Below, piece by piece: positions 1-11,720 of a DNA stretch of 64,000 nucleotides. The position numbers and the translations under genes are program-made. The notes below the pieces were generated by a model, which had not been told where the DNA came from, did no database searches, and saw only the letters and a list, made by a program, of their open reading frames with translations. Numbering within the stretch: the stretch's first letter is position 1; every line of letters starts with the position of its first letter. The stretch comes from Ceriagrion tenellum (taxonomy: Eukaryota > Arthropoda > Insecta > Odonata > Coenagrionidae): assembly GCA_963169105.1 (NCBI GenBank), contig OY720641.1, forward strand, positions 7,021,258 to 7,085,257. The letters are read 5' to 3'.

Positions 1-3000
1 ATAACTATCAAGATGTTACAAAACAAGAACAGTTATTCTTTACAAGAATATATTCCGTAGAGGATATTTCTGCGGATAAATTTGGAGAGAATCCTTTTTA
101 AACTCGTATAGTATAAGTACTCGAGAGGTTATACTACCACAGTCAATTCAATTTACCTCGGAAGGAGTTGCTTATGATATTACCCTCTAAAGCGCATGGA
201 AGTATTCAGCGTTATATAAAATTATTTTCTTACGTTCTTTCTTCCTCTATTCTCTCCATCGATCCACGCCTTTTATATTTCGCCTTTTTTCCTCTTTTCC
301 TTCCTCGAAGGTAATTCCAGGAATCTGGAAAATCAGGAGGGGAAAACTACGACGATCCTTTGAAAACCAAAGTGATTTCGCGATAAGGAGTAGGGACACT
401 GAAGTGAAGAGTAGGAGGGGAGGCGTTCGGTTGGACTCACCGGAGGTATTTGATGCGCTGGCCTCATAAGGAGAACGAGAAGAGGGGAGGGGGGGTTAGG
501 TGGTTGGTGGGTGGGATAAATACTCACGAGGCTCGCGGGTGGAAGGGGTAAGGACGGGTGGACTCGGAGGGGGTGGATGTCTCCTAAGGTCTTAGTGCTG
601 TGGGAATGAGGCTAGCGAGTTCACTTCCTCCTTTCATCCCTGAGGAAATCCCGAAGATTTTTCCGACGAAATTCCGGCAAGAACGGCCCCTGATAATGCT
701 ACGGTAGGTAGTTACCTAAACCTCTCTCTCCTTCTCTACATTGGCCCACGACTTTGGGCCTACGCCCTCAAGGGAGTCACTCATGGGTGACGGCATTTTC
801 AAGAGCTCTTCGTTCATACACCCCCCTCAACTCAAAATTTAGAACTCAGAATATTTTCTTCAAGGACCTACCGTCGACTGTTTTTCGTCAATTCACCACT
901 CCTTGAACTTCGCTCGTGAAAAGGCCTTGTACTTGAAAATATATGTTTCAATGCCCTTGGGGTATATCTAATCGGATGTAATATATTAATGTCTTCAGCA
1001 GTATTACTTAGTGGTTCTAAATTAATTTGCATCTAATGTATTTCATGATAAAATTTTTTCCTTGAATTTCCAGTCAAATTACAGAAAATCAGCTTCACAA
1101 TTAAAATAGATAACTTAATATAAGTACAGACAACTCTAAAGCTATAACAAAAGCCAGTAATTGCGAATCCTGAATGGTCTGGGAATTATATTGCTTAAAA
1201 CTTCCCCGAATCTTCACGCATAATAAACCGTTTCACTGTCACCGATATAGTATGGGTAGTAGTAGTCAAGGGTTTGATAGAATTGGACAAAAAAGAATTA
1301 AAATGCAAAAATAAAACTATGTAGTGGTGAAAGCATTAAACGTAAATCGGACATGTCATAAAAAATAGTTTCGGCTATCTGAGAAATTAAGATGGTAAAT
1401 TTCATAACTTCACAAATTAATCGACGTGAAATCAAATGAACGCGAAAGTAAAGACAGATTTAGGTAAAAATATTTGGGAGTGAAGAAGAAATTTGTAAAA
1501 TAGCGAGTAGGTATTCGAAAACTGCCATTGAAAGATACTTACTGAACTTATCTCGTAGGACAACTTCGCTGAATAAATGCATGATACAGCGTCACTCAAA
1601 TTGTGGAACTCCACTCTTCTTTCCCCCGTCATGCGAGAGAATTTATTGTCTAAAAACTTAGAATTAGAGTATCATATGTTTGGTAAAACAATTTCCGTGA
1701 TGGAACTATTGGTTTTGGATAAGATCATTTATCGTAACGTTCACTGAAAAAGATACCAACTGTCCGATGTTTTATCGAATCACAAAATTAGTTTATTAAT
1801 GAATATAATGGTACGTGTCAATCAAAATAACACTGTTTATGCTGGGATAAGGCTCAGAATGAAAATGATCTAAGCACAGTAGAATATAATATTGTGATTG
1901 ACTATTACTAAGGGAACCACCTAAAATGATGTAATTAAATTACAATTTCCGACGCAGTTTGGATTAGGTAATTTTATGGCATATATGACAAGTCATTATG
2001 TCACCTCTCACGTATAACAAGTCATTCATCAACGAAAATTTAATGGCATAGTATTGAGCCATTACAAAATAAACAATATTCATCGATTCACTCTAATTAG
2101 TGTTGGGATAAATTTTGAACTCTGGCTTGTTAGCCTTTCTATGCTTCAGTCGGCACACGTGTTGCCAGGCTAATTTAGTTTACACAAGATTTAATTGGAA
2201 ACTCCCGGATTTAAAAAAATCCTCCTTTTGGAAAAAACATTTACGGAGGACGTCATTTGCATAGGAATATTAGTTTCTACGTAAAAGTGATCAAATTACT
2301 TACCATGAGACCATCAGATGTCTAAGAGGTTCCTCTGTGCCGCTATGAAATGATTCGTTGAACTTACAGTCAAAGATGACGCTGATTTCAAGCAGTTATG
2401 TGATTGTACGGATTGCTTGGTGTTCCTGTGAATGATAAAAACATACAAAATACAAGGTTTGAAAGCATAATTTTACATTCGAAAATACAGAATAATAAAC
2501 AATGTAAATGCCTAAAGATAAAAAATCTTCCAGCATCATTCAACGACACAAGCACATTCAACAACGACAAACGACGCAAGCGGATCCACTCCGTTGAAGA
2601 ATATTCCAGATCGAGTGTTACCCATTTGCAATGAGGCAATGAAATCCAATCAATTCCTGAGTTACAAAAAAATATGATACAATACAAATATGACAATTAA
2701 TTACTGAGAAAATATGATTTTTCCATTAAATCTTTCAGGGAACCAATATTGGAGAAAATCTCGAATAAAATATAATTTTTAGAGTGGAGACAAAATGAAT
2801 ATTAAATTCCATTCATATTGATTGACTTAATTTTTCTGCAAAATAAGTCATTCATGTTTTTTTATTTATCTCAACTAAATCAGTTGAATCTTTACTTGAT
2901 TTTATAGAATGATGCAATCACACAAAATATAGATAAAAAAATGTCATATCCTCAAGTCGAAATTCAAGAGTCTTTAATTCATTTCTCATTCCAACAGAAA

Positions 3001-3440
3001 CGAGTCATCCAACTTTCTACCAACAACTTCATGGAAAGAAAAAAAAAACATGACAAATAGAAGATGAACTGCTGTTGGAGGTACTTGCAGTAGATTTTTT
3101 AAATCACAAAACATGTAAGACTAGCTGCACACTCTTCGATTTTTACGCTGCAAGCTCGTCACTCATGGGGTTAGTATTTAAATAATCTGTTATCAAAATT
3201 AGAATACAAGAAGAGGGAAAATCAGCTGCATTACATCTGGTCACTGACGCATGAGTTTTGCATGGTCTTACACGATATAGTACCACAACTGCTAAGATAA
3301 ATACTGCTATTACACTCTTAAAAATATAAAGCCTATATAAAATGTCAGACTAATTACAAACTAAATCAAGAACTATATACATTAAGCGAGATATTAGAAG
3401 CAAGAAGGAAAACACCAGATGAGGAAATGAAAATGAAGTG
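1..3440. other. AT-rich spacer with one GC-richer islet
   Basis: I see no gene here. The stretch is mostly AT-rich with frames closed every few dozen codons. A pyrimidine-rich run (about 225-300) is followed by a purine/G-rich islet at about 330-640. Short open frames in the region start at non-ATG codons or lack any recognisable motif, so I treat them as chance. Confidence 0.6.
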
Positions 3441-3645
3441 GAGATGGGAATCGCTCAGAAACTTGTCTTCGGCGAAAATGAACGAAAAGAAGATTCAGAC
3501 TTTTGAGAATTACAAATAGTTCGATGGACGGAGAGAAAGACGAAAAAGGAAGTTATTAAATGGTGGATCGAAATGAGAAGAATCGTCAAAGAGGTATTAT
3601 AACAGGTGGACAAGAAAAGCCTGTAAGGGTGAATAGATGCTGGAA
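3430..3645 (+). mobile_element. Decayed RTE-like LINE fragment (RT C-terminal tail)
   Basis: This is a short relic of a non-LTR retrotransposon reverse transcriptase tail. At 3499-3511 the bases read like the start of a QTFE motif. They are followed by a stretch encoding RWTERKTKKEV, matching RWMERKTNEEV in the better preserved copy at 14.65-15.2 kb. About 20 bases that should encode the WVWRRMEK part appear to be missing. There is no open frame and the piece cannot make protein. The clade is inferred from the motif order common in insect RTE-like endonuclease/reverse transcriptases. Confidence 0.45.
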
Positions 3646-3827
3646 ATAAACTTTCCACAAGCAATGAAAAAAGGGATCTCGTATGTTGAGATGGAGTCAA
3701 GAGGGGTCCGCACCTTTAAAACCTGCACCTCTGCACCTCAAGTTTCACTCTCTATATCTACCTTTAAAGAGAGATTAATCAAATCTGTTGTACAAAAAGT
3801 CAATAGCCGGAGGATTGTTGCAATTGT

Positions 3828-4413
3828 TATCTACATCTACATAATACCCTGCGAGCCACCGAATGGGCGTGTGGCAGGAGGTGCTAGGTCACCAGCCGTG
3901 TAAAGGTGTACGTTTTTTGGAGAAAGGGTGACATGTATTATAGGAGTGTATTTAGTAGAGCTAAATTTTTATTGTGTTCTCTTATTGTTCGCGGAAAGAA
4001 CGAGTTATTGTACCTTTTGTACTATTCGGCAGTGTATCTCTCTTATTTTATCGTATCTGTCAGACCTAGAGATGTAGTGAGGAGTCATAATAATATTCTC
4101 TATATCGCTCTGAAAAATATCAGTTCTGAATTTATCAAGCAACCAAGCAAGCCTAGCGCGTAGTGTCCGAGTCTCTAGGGGCTCCCACTTTAATCCCTCT
4201 AAAAGTTGTGAGATACTACATGTACGCTAGTTGCAGTTTTTAACGAAGCGCGCTGCTTTCCTTTGTATTTTATTAATTTTTTTGGTTAAATCTTTATGAC
4301 CAGTGTCCCAAATGCTCGCGGCGTATTCGAGATAAGGCTTAACCAGAGCAAAGTAGCATCTCTCTTTCACTCTTTCATCCGAGAACCATCCTACTATACG
4401 TTTAGCAAAACCT
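3828..4413 (-). mobile_element. 5'-truncated CR1/L2-like LINE, 3' end
   Basis: Read on the minus strand, this is the last part of a LINE reverse transcriptase followed by its 3' end. The frame from about 4413 downward encodes AKRIVGWFS, then KERCYFALVKPYLEYAASIW, a C-terminal RT motif of CR1/L2/jockey-type elements. Next come RKAARFVKNC and LLEGLKWEPLETR. One in-frame stop follows KNCN, so the copy is dead. The element ends in a short GTAGAT repeat at about 3829-3840. Related copies lie at 15.6, 36.1, 46.1 and 53.6 kb. The motif order is seen directly; the clade name is inference. Confidence 0.75.
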
Positions 4414-4737
4414 TATTATGATCATTAAGGTGTATGAAAAGGGCATTACGTCATCAAACTGTAGCCTGAGAACCGGAAAAACAACCACATTTGGATTGCG
4501 TGGACGAATGGACGCATTGTCGAATGTCCTGCCATAGCATCTGCCTTACTTCAACCATATGAGCTTAGTTAGTCCATAAACATATTTAAGTTTCTTGGAG
4601 CTACTTGATTTCAGTAAGGTTTTTTTGCTGAATATACACATTGCCGTCAAGTTGTTACCAGATGACCAGATGGTGTGCTGTGATTCATTTGGTAGTGGTA
4701 GTCACCCATGTTTCAAGGAATACAACCACTCTCTCCC
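4414..4737. other. Spacer, no feature seen
   Basis: Nothing recognisable lies between the LINE end and the GC-richer islet. Confidence 0.5.
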
Positions 4738-5180
4738 TCAACCTATATGCCGTAAGAAAATGGTGAGACGTCCATGAGTTGTCCGGCTCTGCCATAGACG
4801 CCGTCGAGGAGAAGTAGTCCGTGCGAAGGCAGAGGCCCTCTCGGGTGGTGGTGACTTGCCTAAAAACAATCTAAGCGAGTCCCAGTTATGCGGCAAATGT
4901 TTCCTCGCGTTGGATGGGACCCGAGCATATATAAAGGGAAGCCATCCCTCGACATTCATTATTCTGTTTCCGAGTGGCCTAGCGAGATCCTGAACGCTTC
5001 CGAAGCCGACTGCACGGATCTTACCTTCCTGTTGCAGCGTACCAAGGTACCACCGATTTGCCCGCCAACTCTTAGGTCCCACCCCTTACCCCCCTCTTGC
5101 CTGAAAACCAGGGGCCGCTGTGTTTTGTGTGACCCAGTCTTGAAATATCAAGGATTATTTCGAATCTGAGTAAGGAGAGA
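4738..5180. other. GC-richer islet
   Basis: This islet is richer in G, C and CpG than its surroundings. It holds an ATG-started + strand open frame of 93 codons (4888-5169) and overlapping minus-strand frames. None resembles a family I can name. The + frame ends with a CLKTRGRCVLC stretch, but two CxxC-like pairs are too little to assign. The islet contains the TATA/Inr arrangement listed separately, so it could be a host promoter or a piece of an LTR. Confidence 0.4.
4928..4990 (+). promoter_or_regulatory. Candidate TATA/Inr/DPE-like core promoter
   Basis: TATATAAAG lies at 4928-4936. Thirty bases downstream is an initiator-like TTCATTA with its A at 4958. Counting from that A, AGATCC at +28 to +33 matches the arthropod DPE consensus RGWYVT at five of six positions. 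The spacing is what an insect core promoter would show. No transcript or recognisable downstream coding sequence supports it, and an LTR promoter is equally possible. Confidence 0.3.
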
Positions 5181-5714
5181 ACGTCTACTGCCACCCCTTC
5201 ATTTCGCGTAACGTTTCAATACTTATGAATATATTGTGTACTAAGAAAGAATTTTCAAGACGGAGAAGTAAATGAATGTTGATTTCAAGTAGTTAGCCCT
5301 GGAAAACGTTATATTGCAAACCAAACGCGGCAGTCGGTAAGTAATGAAGAAATATCGGGGTTATCAAAGATGGAAGACAGACAACACCCACGTTACAGGT
5401 TCTGGCACTGCCATAGCGGGCGCCCTATCCATCTAAGTTAATGGTTATGATGGACAAAATGCCGTAATTAATTTAGTTCAGACCGCTTCTTTAGAGATCG
5501 GTGCCAATTTTTTGTATAGCATCACATTTGTGAGTTTAGAAAAAATTTCCAAATTTCCAATTTAGACTGAGAAAATAAATTTTAACTTGAAAAACAAACA
5601 GGATTAATATCCTTAACTCGATCTCACAAATCGAATATCAAATTGCATTGCAAATTAGCTGCTAGGGTAACAAAGTTGCACGTTTTTCTTGCATCTTCAT
5701 ATTTTGCAAGCAAC
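5181..5714. other. AT-rich spacer, no feature seen
   Basis: There is no coding or repeat signal I can name. Confidence 0.5.
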
Positions 5715-6690
5715 AATAAAAAGAATTAACGGCGTGAGCAACCACAGAATTATATATGCAGACGATATTGCTGTAATCTGCTAAAGAAATCAATAAAATG
5801 TTAAATGTTCTATCCTCATCGCTTAAGACACAGAAATTAAAAATAAATATCAAGAAAATAAAACTGATGATAGTGAGTAAAAGCAATATTGAAAGAAAAC
5901 CGAAAATATGTTATTAATTTTTTTAATTAAAAAACAAAAAGAAATTATAATAGAAAATGAGGAAATTGAACAAGTGAAACAAGTGTGATATTTTATTTAG
6001 GTAGTAAGGATTTAGGAGTAAGACAAGGATTTAGGTAGTATGCTTACTGAGGATAGCAGATGTTGTGCAGAGATAAAGAAAAGGGTGGCATTAATTATTA
6101 AAATTAAAAGGGTGACCAGGTCTTTCAAAGTAAGAGAAACCTTCTAACAGACAAGCGTATTAATATCGCAACTCGGAAAATGTTTGCAAAAACATTCCTT
6201 TGGAGTACATTGCTCTATGAGAGCGTGAGTAGGACCCTCCGGTAATGGGAAAAAGGGAAATTAGAAGCAGCAGAGATGTGGATTTGGAGAAGGATACTTA
6301 AGATAAACTGGACGGAAAAGAAAAGTAATGAAGAGGTTTTAGTGGAAATAAACGAAAGAGAACCCTACTCAACACCATGGAAAATAGAAAAATAAAATTT
6401 TTAGGACATCTCCTGAGACACAATAGAACTTTTGTCAATGTGATGGAGGGGAAGGTGCTCGGGAAGAAAGGTAGAGGAAGACCAAGGTTACAGTACCTGA
6501 GCAGGGCACAAGAACTGATGAGGACGGAAAATTATCGACTCTTTAAGAGATTAGGAGAGAACAGGACCATTTGCTTGCATCAACAAGACGGAACCTTCAG
6601 TTTAAGAAGAAGCAACGATTTAGGCTCATATTCATACTCATGGGACTCTCTTAACTTGAGACCAACTTGATTAACATCGTTATATTGCCA
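5715..6690 (+). mobile_element. RTE-like LINE reverse transcriptase relic with YADD motif
   Basis: This is a decayed non-LTR reverse transcriptase on the + strand. From 5722 it encodes RINGVSNHRIIYADDIAVIC; the catalytic YADD box is at 5755-5766. After a stop and frame change come KINIKKIKLMIVSK, the usual segment after YADD, and then EDSRCCAEIKKRVALI. The tail reads MWIWRRILKINWTEKKSNEEV and, from about 6377, a frame containing KIKFLGHLLRHNR and EGKVLGKKGRGRPR. The order matches insect RTE-like elements. Several stops and frame changes make it a pseudogene. No endonuclease domain is visible upstream, so the copy is 5'-truncated. Confidence 0.75.
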
Positions 6691-9600
6691 AAGATGATCT
6701 TATTTGAGCCATGGTTACATAGTCTCAAAATATTAAGGTCTCCATTAAGGTGGTCTAGAGGACAGTGGCCTACTTTAAATAAGGCTATCTTCATGACGCT
6801 GGAGCTTAAGGAAATGCTAATAGTGTCAGGTGATAAGAATCGCCGCTTATTTTATACATGTACCAACAGTCCCTCTGAGGAACAGCAAACAGAATTATCA
6901 TTGAAATAATTTGGATGAGATGGAAACATCATCTAGAAAAACTCTTTGATAGGAACTTATAGGTAAATATACCGCGAAAAAATGGAAAATAGCGTTATCT
7001 CCAGCATGGACTCTGATGTATCAGAAACTTCACCGGTATACATTACACTATTGATATGCCCCCAATGCTACAGAAACTGTTTGTCTTAATGTAAATTGCA
7101 ACTACGCAGATGGGATAAAGTTCTCATGCAGGGATCATGCAAAACGTGAAGTTAGTACTACGAGTCAGATTGAGATGGAGGCAAGAAGGGTGAATCAACT
7201 AATCATCTACACAACCTGTCGACTAATCTCCTTCCAAGTCCCATTGACAGCCATTATGGCCCTATTGGTCGAGTGGAAAAACGAAATTTTCAACCAGTCT
7301 GCTCTGCAGTCTATTTACCCAATTCTATTCTTGTGATCTGATCCACAGTAGGATTTTGAAGTTTGTATGATACATATAACATCGTATCTGTGTAACATCA
7401 TCAGAAAATAGATGCTTTTAAATTTTCATAAAACATAACGTCTAGTTTTTAATTGACGATCAGAAAGCGATTCCCATACTAGCTGTTGTAAAAGGTCATA
7501 ATACACGACGAAGTATTTTCCACGCTCGTTACACAAAATTCTGACGTGGGCAACGGGTAATTTCCCCATGTGTAATATATATATTACTGTGAAGTTGATT
7601 AGGTGCACATGCACCCAAAATAATTTCCTGTATTTGAGATTTACTTTTAAGGGATAGCTACATTGCTGCAAGCAACCTGTAAATGCAGCTGTAACTGCCA
7701 GTTCTGATTCTAAATCTTGGGAGTGAATAATATTTTCGGACAACTGCCGGTGTTGATAGAACATATGGTTATCACAGTATAATATTTGTAGAAATAGGCT
7801 AGCAACATATTATATTTTCAACACTCAAGAGATTTCAGGAGTCTCAAATCTTTCCTCGCACTAGCAAAGAGGTATCGCAAAGATCTCCCATGCACAACAA
7901 TACGTTTTTGCCAAATAAGCTAGTTAGTCAAAATATTTTCAAGACCATATATATAATCAAGCTGCCAAATAAAGCTAATTTACATCTTCTGGTAGAATGA
8001 TTTTTACTACCAAAGCACCTTAATCAAGACACAGATACCAACTACAACCAAGAAGTGGTAGGCTAAATCTCCTATCTATTACTTATATTAAATGCCGTCG
8101 CATAGAAACACAATAAATAATTAAACACAAGGACATAAATGAAATCCTCTTAAAGCTCTCACGTTTTCACTTTGTTTCACACAAATATTTTAAACACTAA
8201 AATGAGTATTTCAAACTAGGCAAATCGAAAACAACAATTTTTGAATGGAAATGACGGTTGCAAAACCTATCACGTCTCTCGTATTAAATGACATCATATA
8301 CTTCGTACATTAATCTAGCCCAACAGTTTTTTAAACTCACCAAGTGTAGCCAAATTTCTCGTGCAGCACTCACTATAGAACAATATGTAACTTAATAACC
8401 GCGAAACTCAACGTTAATGGAACATTATCTTGTCAGAAATCACTCACAACTCGTGTTTAGAATCAACATGTCGATCATTTGTGGCACTTGGTGATAGCTT
8501 CACGGAAGTTGATCAAGTTAGAACAGTGAATTTGGCCAGTAGATGAAAGTGAATGCATATCTTTCAGGATAGGAAATAATAGAAGTACATATCTCCCATC
8601 GAGTTCTGATATTAAGCTCACTCCCCATATAAATTCTGTTGTGTTACAATTTAATTACAATCAGTTATACTAAAATTCTGATCGCATCATCCATATGAAA
8701 AACAGACGATATTTTTTATCAAGAAATATAGAAAAAATGCTCAACAACTTTAATCGACGATACCTTCAGCATGAATTAGGGATCGAAGTTGAATTGAGTG
8801 AGGCGAGCAAATTAGCAGTCGTATTTAGCAAATAAGACAAACCTTGGTGACTATGAAATTGAGCGTGCTTGGGCATTTGCTTGTTAATAATAAGACACGT
8901 CCCTAAAACCAGTGGAACTTGGGCTGAAATTGTATAGATCTTGATGATACTCGCCTTATTCAAATAATCTTAAGATCGCATCATTAGACTACTATGAAAC
9001 ATAAGTTGAGTACAAGCTGGCAATTGAGATAATCTTCAATTTGCCAAATGCTACTGAAAATTCGAGCTCTAATGTTACAGAGGGCTACATACTCGATAAA
9101 TAAGGACAACAGAAAAACATCAAACACCGATACTCAGGCATTTAAAATATAAGTTTATCCTTAGAAAAATCACAGGTCAACTGCAATATGCTATCTTCTG
9201 GCCTGTCACTTAACCAATTTCTTTAACTTATACCATTACTACAAAAAATATTCACGCATTTATAGCCCTCTTGACAGTTACTCTCAAGTTGGTGTAGCAG
9301 CTATTTACAAAAATTACACTGCATTTTCACATTTACGTAAAAGAAAGCGCCATCAAACTGCACATTTTGCAGGTGCCATACAATGGGAATTCCGCACATA
9401 TTGAATATTATGATTATAGACCTATCCTTGCTAAAATACTTTGTAAAATATCCGCGATGGTCATGCATGGCACACCATTTTCAAACTTGCGTCCGGCTTC
9501 CAGATATTTCAAAAAGCTTCGATATCCACAAAGAACATGAATCGATAAAATATACACTCGTAAAATTTGTGTGAGTATCGGTGCAGTCTTTGCTACCGGT

Positions 9601-10722
9601 TCCCCTTCTCCCCACAATAATGAGTATTATTTTAATACCAACTATACTTCAATTTTTACCAAATCGAATTATTATAATGTGAAGTATAATTACAGGAACA
9701 TTACATGTGGAATTTGAAACATTATTATGAGTTCAAGCATTTAATGGAAGAAAATTTATCTTCATTAGAGTGTTTGCGATAATTATATTTAAAAATTTTA
9801 TAGGATTATTCCCTAATATTTTCATAAGATAAAGATATTTATTCTTCACATAAATCTTAGCCTTACCTTTATGGCTATGATTCATAGTCTACGGATGGGT
9901 TAATCACACCCAACATATATTTTCCTATTTAGAACCAGAAGGCACTCCTCCAGTGTCAATGCCATTTGTAGTATAATATAGTAAAGTGAGCTATAATTTA
10001 ATCATTGAGATATACGGAAAGAGTACTTTGCTATGCTATGCCAATTATAGAAGCTGAACCCAGTCCGTCATCTTCGTAAGCCCTCATTTTCCTATAGCGC
10101 TTCCGGCCTTACGCACTAGTTTTGCAATTTTATAATGTTGTTCATCCATAACTTACCAGAAATCAGCATGCACTTACTTTTTGATTGTATATATTATTTA
10201 TTTATTTGAATTGATAAAAATCTGCATTCTGGGTGAAGCGGGTGGTAAAATTGAGCAGAATTCGTAACATACAGTAACAAGTGAATGCTTTATGAGCTAC
10301 TTGTCTAAAATTTCAAACAGATGCAGGATATTCTGGCTTAATATCCGCTAACACGTCTCTTATGTCGTGCTATCCACGGGTAAGTAGGGTTAAACAATAT
10401 AGTTGTTATTTTGATTTCCACGAACCAGTTTGTTGACGAAGTACCCTCTCCATCTACCTTAATTGTATTATGCGAAACGATCTAATAAGTAAAAATGAAT
10501 GTTTGTTTGCACGTCTTCTATGCGTTTTAATTCCATTCATCAGGTTTCGATGTAACTTTGGTGAGCTGTTGTGTGCGCGTCCGCAAAGGTTTCAATTATT
10601 AAACTGTACAATAGGTGGAGTTCGAGTTGTTTCAACAAATGAGTGTTGGCACGCGAGCTTCTCAAACAGGCAAGGAACGGCAAGGAAGCAACGACGCAGA
10701 TCGTTTACGAGCTGCTCAATCA
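6691..10722. other. Long AT-rich spacer
   Basis: I see no gene or repeat I can name over this 4 kb. The longest ATG-started frame is on the minus strand at 7426-7764 (112 codons). It has no recognisable motif, no signal peptide and no homology I recall, and is listed only as a weak ORF. Confidence 0.5.
7426..7764 (-). CDS. Unassigned ORF, probably chance
   Basis: This is an ATG-started frame of 112 codons on the minus strand in AT-rich DNA. I do not recognise the protein. It has a loosely hydrophobic middle (around residues 53-68, VHLINFTVIYILHMG) that could pass for a weak membrane segment, but no repeats, no Cys/His pattern and no family motif. No promoter or splice context supports it. 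In this much sequence a few such frames are expected by chance. Confidence 0.1.
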   Translation of the reverse strand: MFYQHRQLSENIIHSQDLESELAVTAAFTGCLQQCSYPLKVNLKYRKLFWVHVHLINFTVIYILHMGKLPVAHVRILCNERGKYFVVYYDLLQQLVWESLSDRQLKTRRYVL

Positions 10723-10794
10723 CGTGCATCAGAGTCGTATCAGTGAGACACAATATTGCGTGCATCAGAATTTTATCAGTGAGGCATAATTTGT
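10723..10794 (+). repeat. Two tandem copies of a 36-bp unit
   Basis: Two adjacent 36-bp units (10723-10758 and 10759-10794) both begin CGTGCATCAGA and share TATCAGTGAG. As 36 is a multiple of three, the overlapping + frame carries a 12-residue repeat (CIRVVSVRHNIA, then CIRILSVRHNLC). The host frame starts at an ATG at 10470 but is otherwise unrecognisable. Confidence 0.75.
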
Positions 10795-10799
10795 GTTAA

Positions 10800-11240
10800 A
10801 AGGTACGTAATAATTTTGTACGTAGAATAAGATTTCGTGCAGTGTTCTCTTTATTTTCTTTTTTAATTGTTGCATTTGATTTTTGTATATGCTTCGAATT
10901 TTCATAAAATTGGAGTTTTAAGCTGGGAAATCGTAAATTTTAGCACCTTGGAAACCGCGGCATAGGCATGGAATGGAAACTCATACCATCATTTGTGCGT
11001 CACAAATTCCAGTGTAGGTACGACGAATTACTTGGAGCAGGTCTCAAATTCGTTTAGGGACCGATTTTGGACCCAGAAAAAGGCAAAACAAAGCATGCCG
11101 GGCACAGGTAGTTAGTAATATAATTTGACCAGGAACACTAGCTGTAGGTACGGTTAGCAGCAAATGTAATTGCTTGTCACTTATTAATAATCATAATTTT
11201 TGACGGGTCATTAGCTAGTCACGCAAATAATATACCTCCA
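10800..11240. other. Spacer, no feature seen
   Basis: There is no coding or repeat signal I can name. Confidence 0.5.
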
Positions 11241-11720
11241 AAGTCTCGGTGGAAAACCATCACTCAGTATATGGGTGTTCACGCAGGACACTCAGGTCTC
11301 TCACTCCACCTTCTCGAAACATTTTCTCCCTCTCCCCTAGAGCAGCCCGACGCTGTCCGCCATACCGCCGGCGTGGGGCAGGGAATGTTCCGCGGGTCTC
11401 TCTCAACGGACCGTCCCATCCCCTTCATAACCGACGTCGCATTTATCTCATACTCTTCCCCCCCCCCTTCCGAGAACATAAAACGCTCACACACGACGAA
11501 GAGCCAAACATTTCATCCGGCCCTTTCCGACCGCGGTGGAAGGGCGCACGCGAGCTGAAATTATCGCTCAGCCGCCCTCGGGCGAAACGGCAAGGCATCC
11601 GAAATTTCACGTGCCATAAAATGTGTGCGCGGCACGAGCGGCACTTCAGGCCCCGGGGCACGCGTTGTGGACATCTACACATTACCCCGCAATCTGTCAC
11701 TTAGGAGGGAGCGTGTCATT
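11240..11720. other. CpG-richer islet
   Basis: This is a stretch with many CpG steps and several overlapping open frames on both strands (up to 151 codons on +). All-frame openness is what GC-rich DNA gives by chance, and no frame has a recognised motif. It could be an unmethylated CpG islet or regulatory DNA. Confidence 0.35.

Noticed and set aside
11249..11704. 151-codon + strand ORF in a CpG-rich islet
   Set aside because: Several other frames of the same stretch are open on both strands. Low-complexity Arg/Pro/Ser composition reflects base composition rather than coding.
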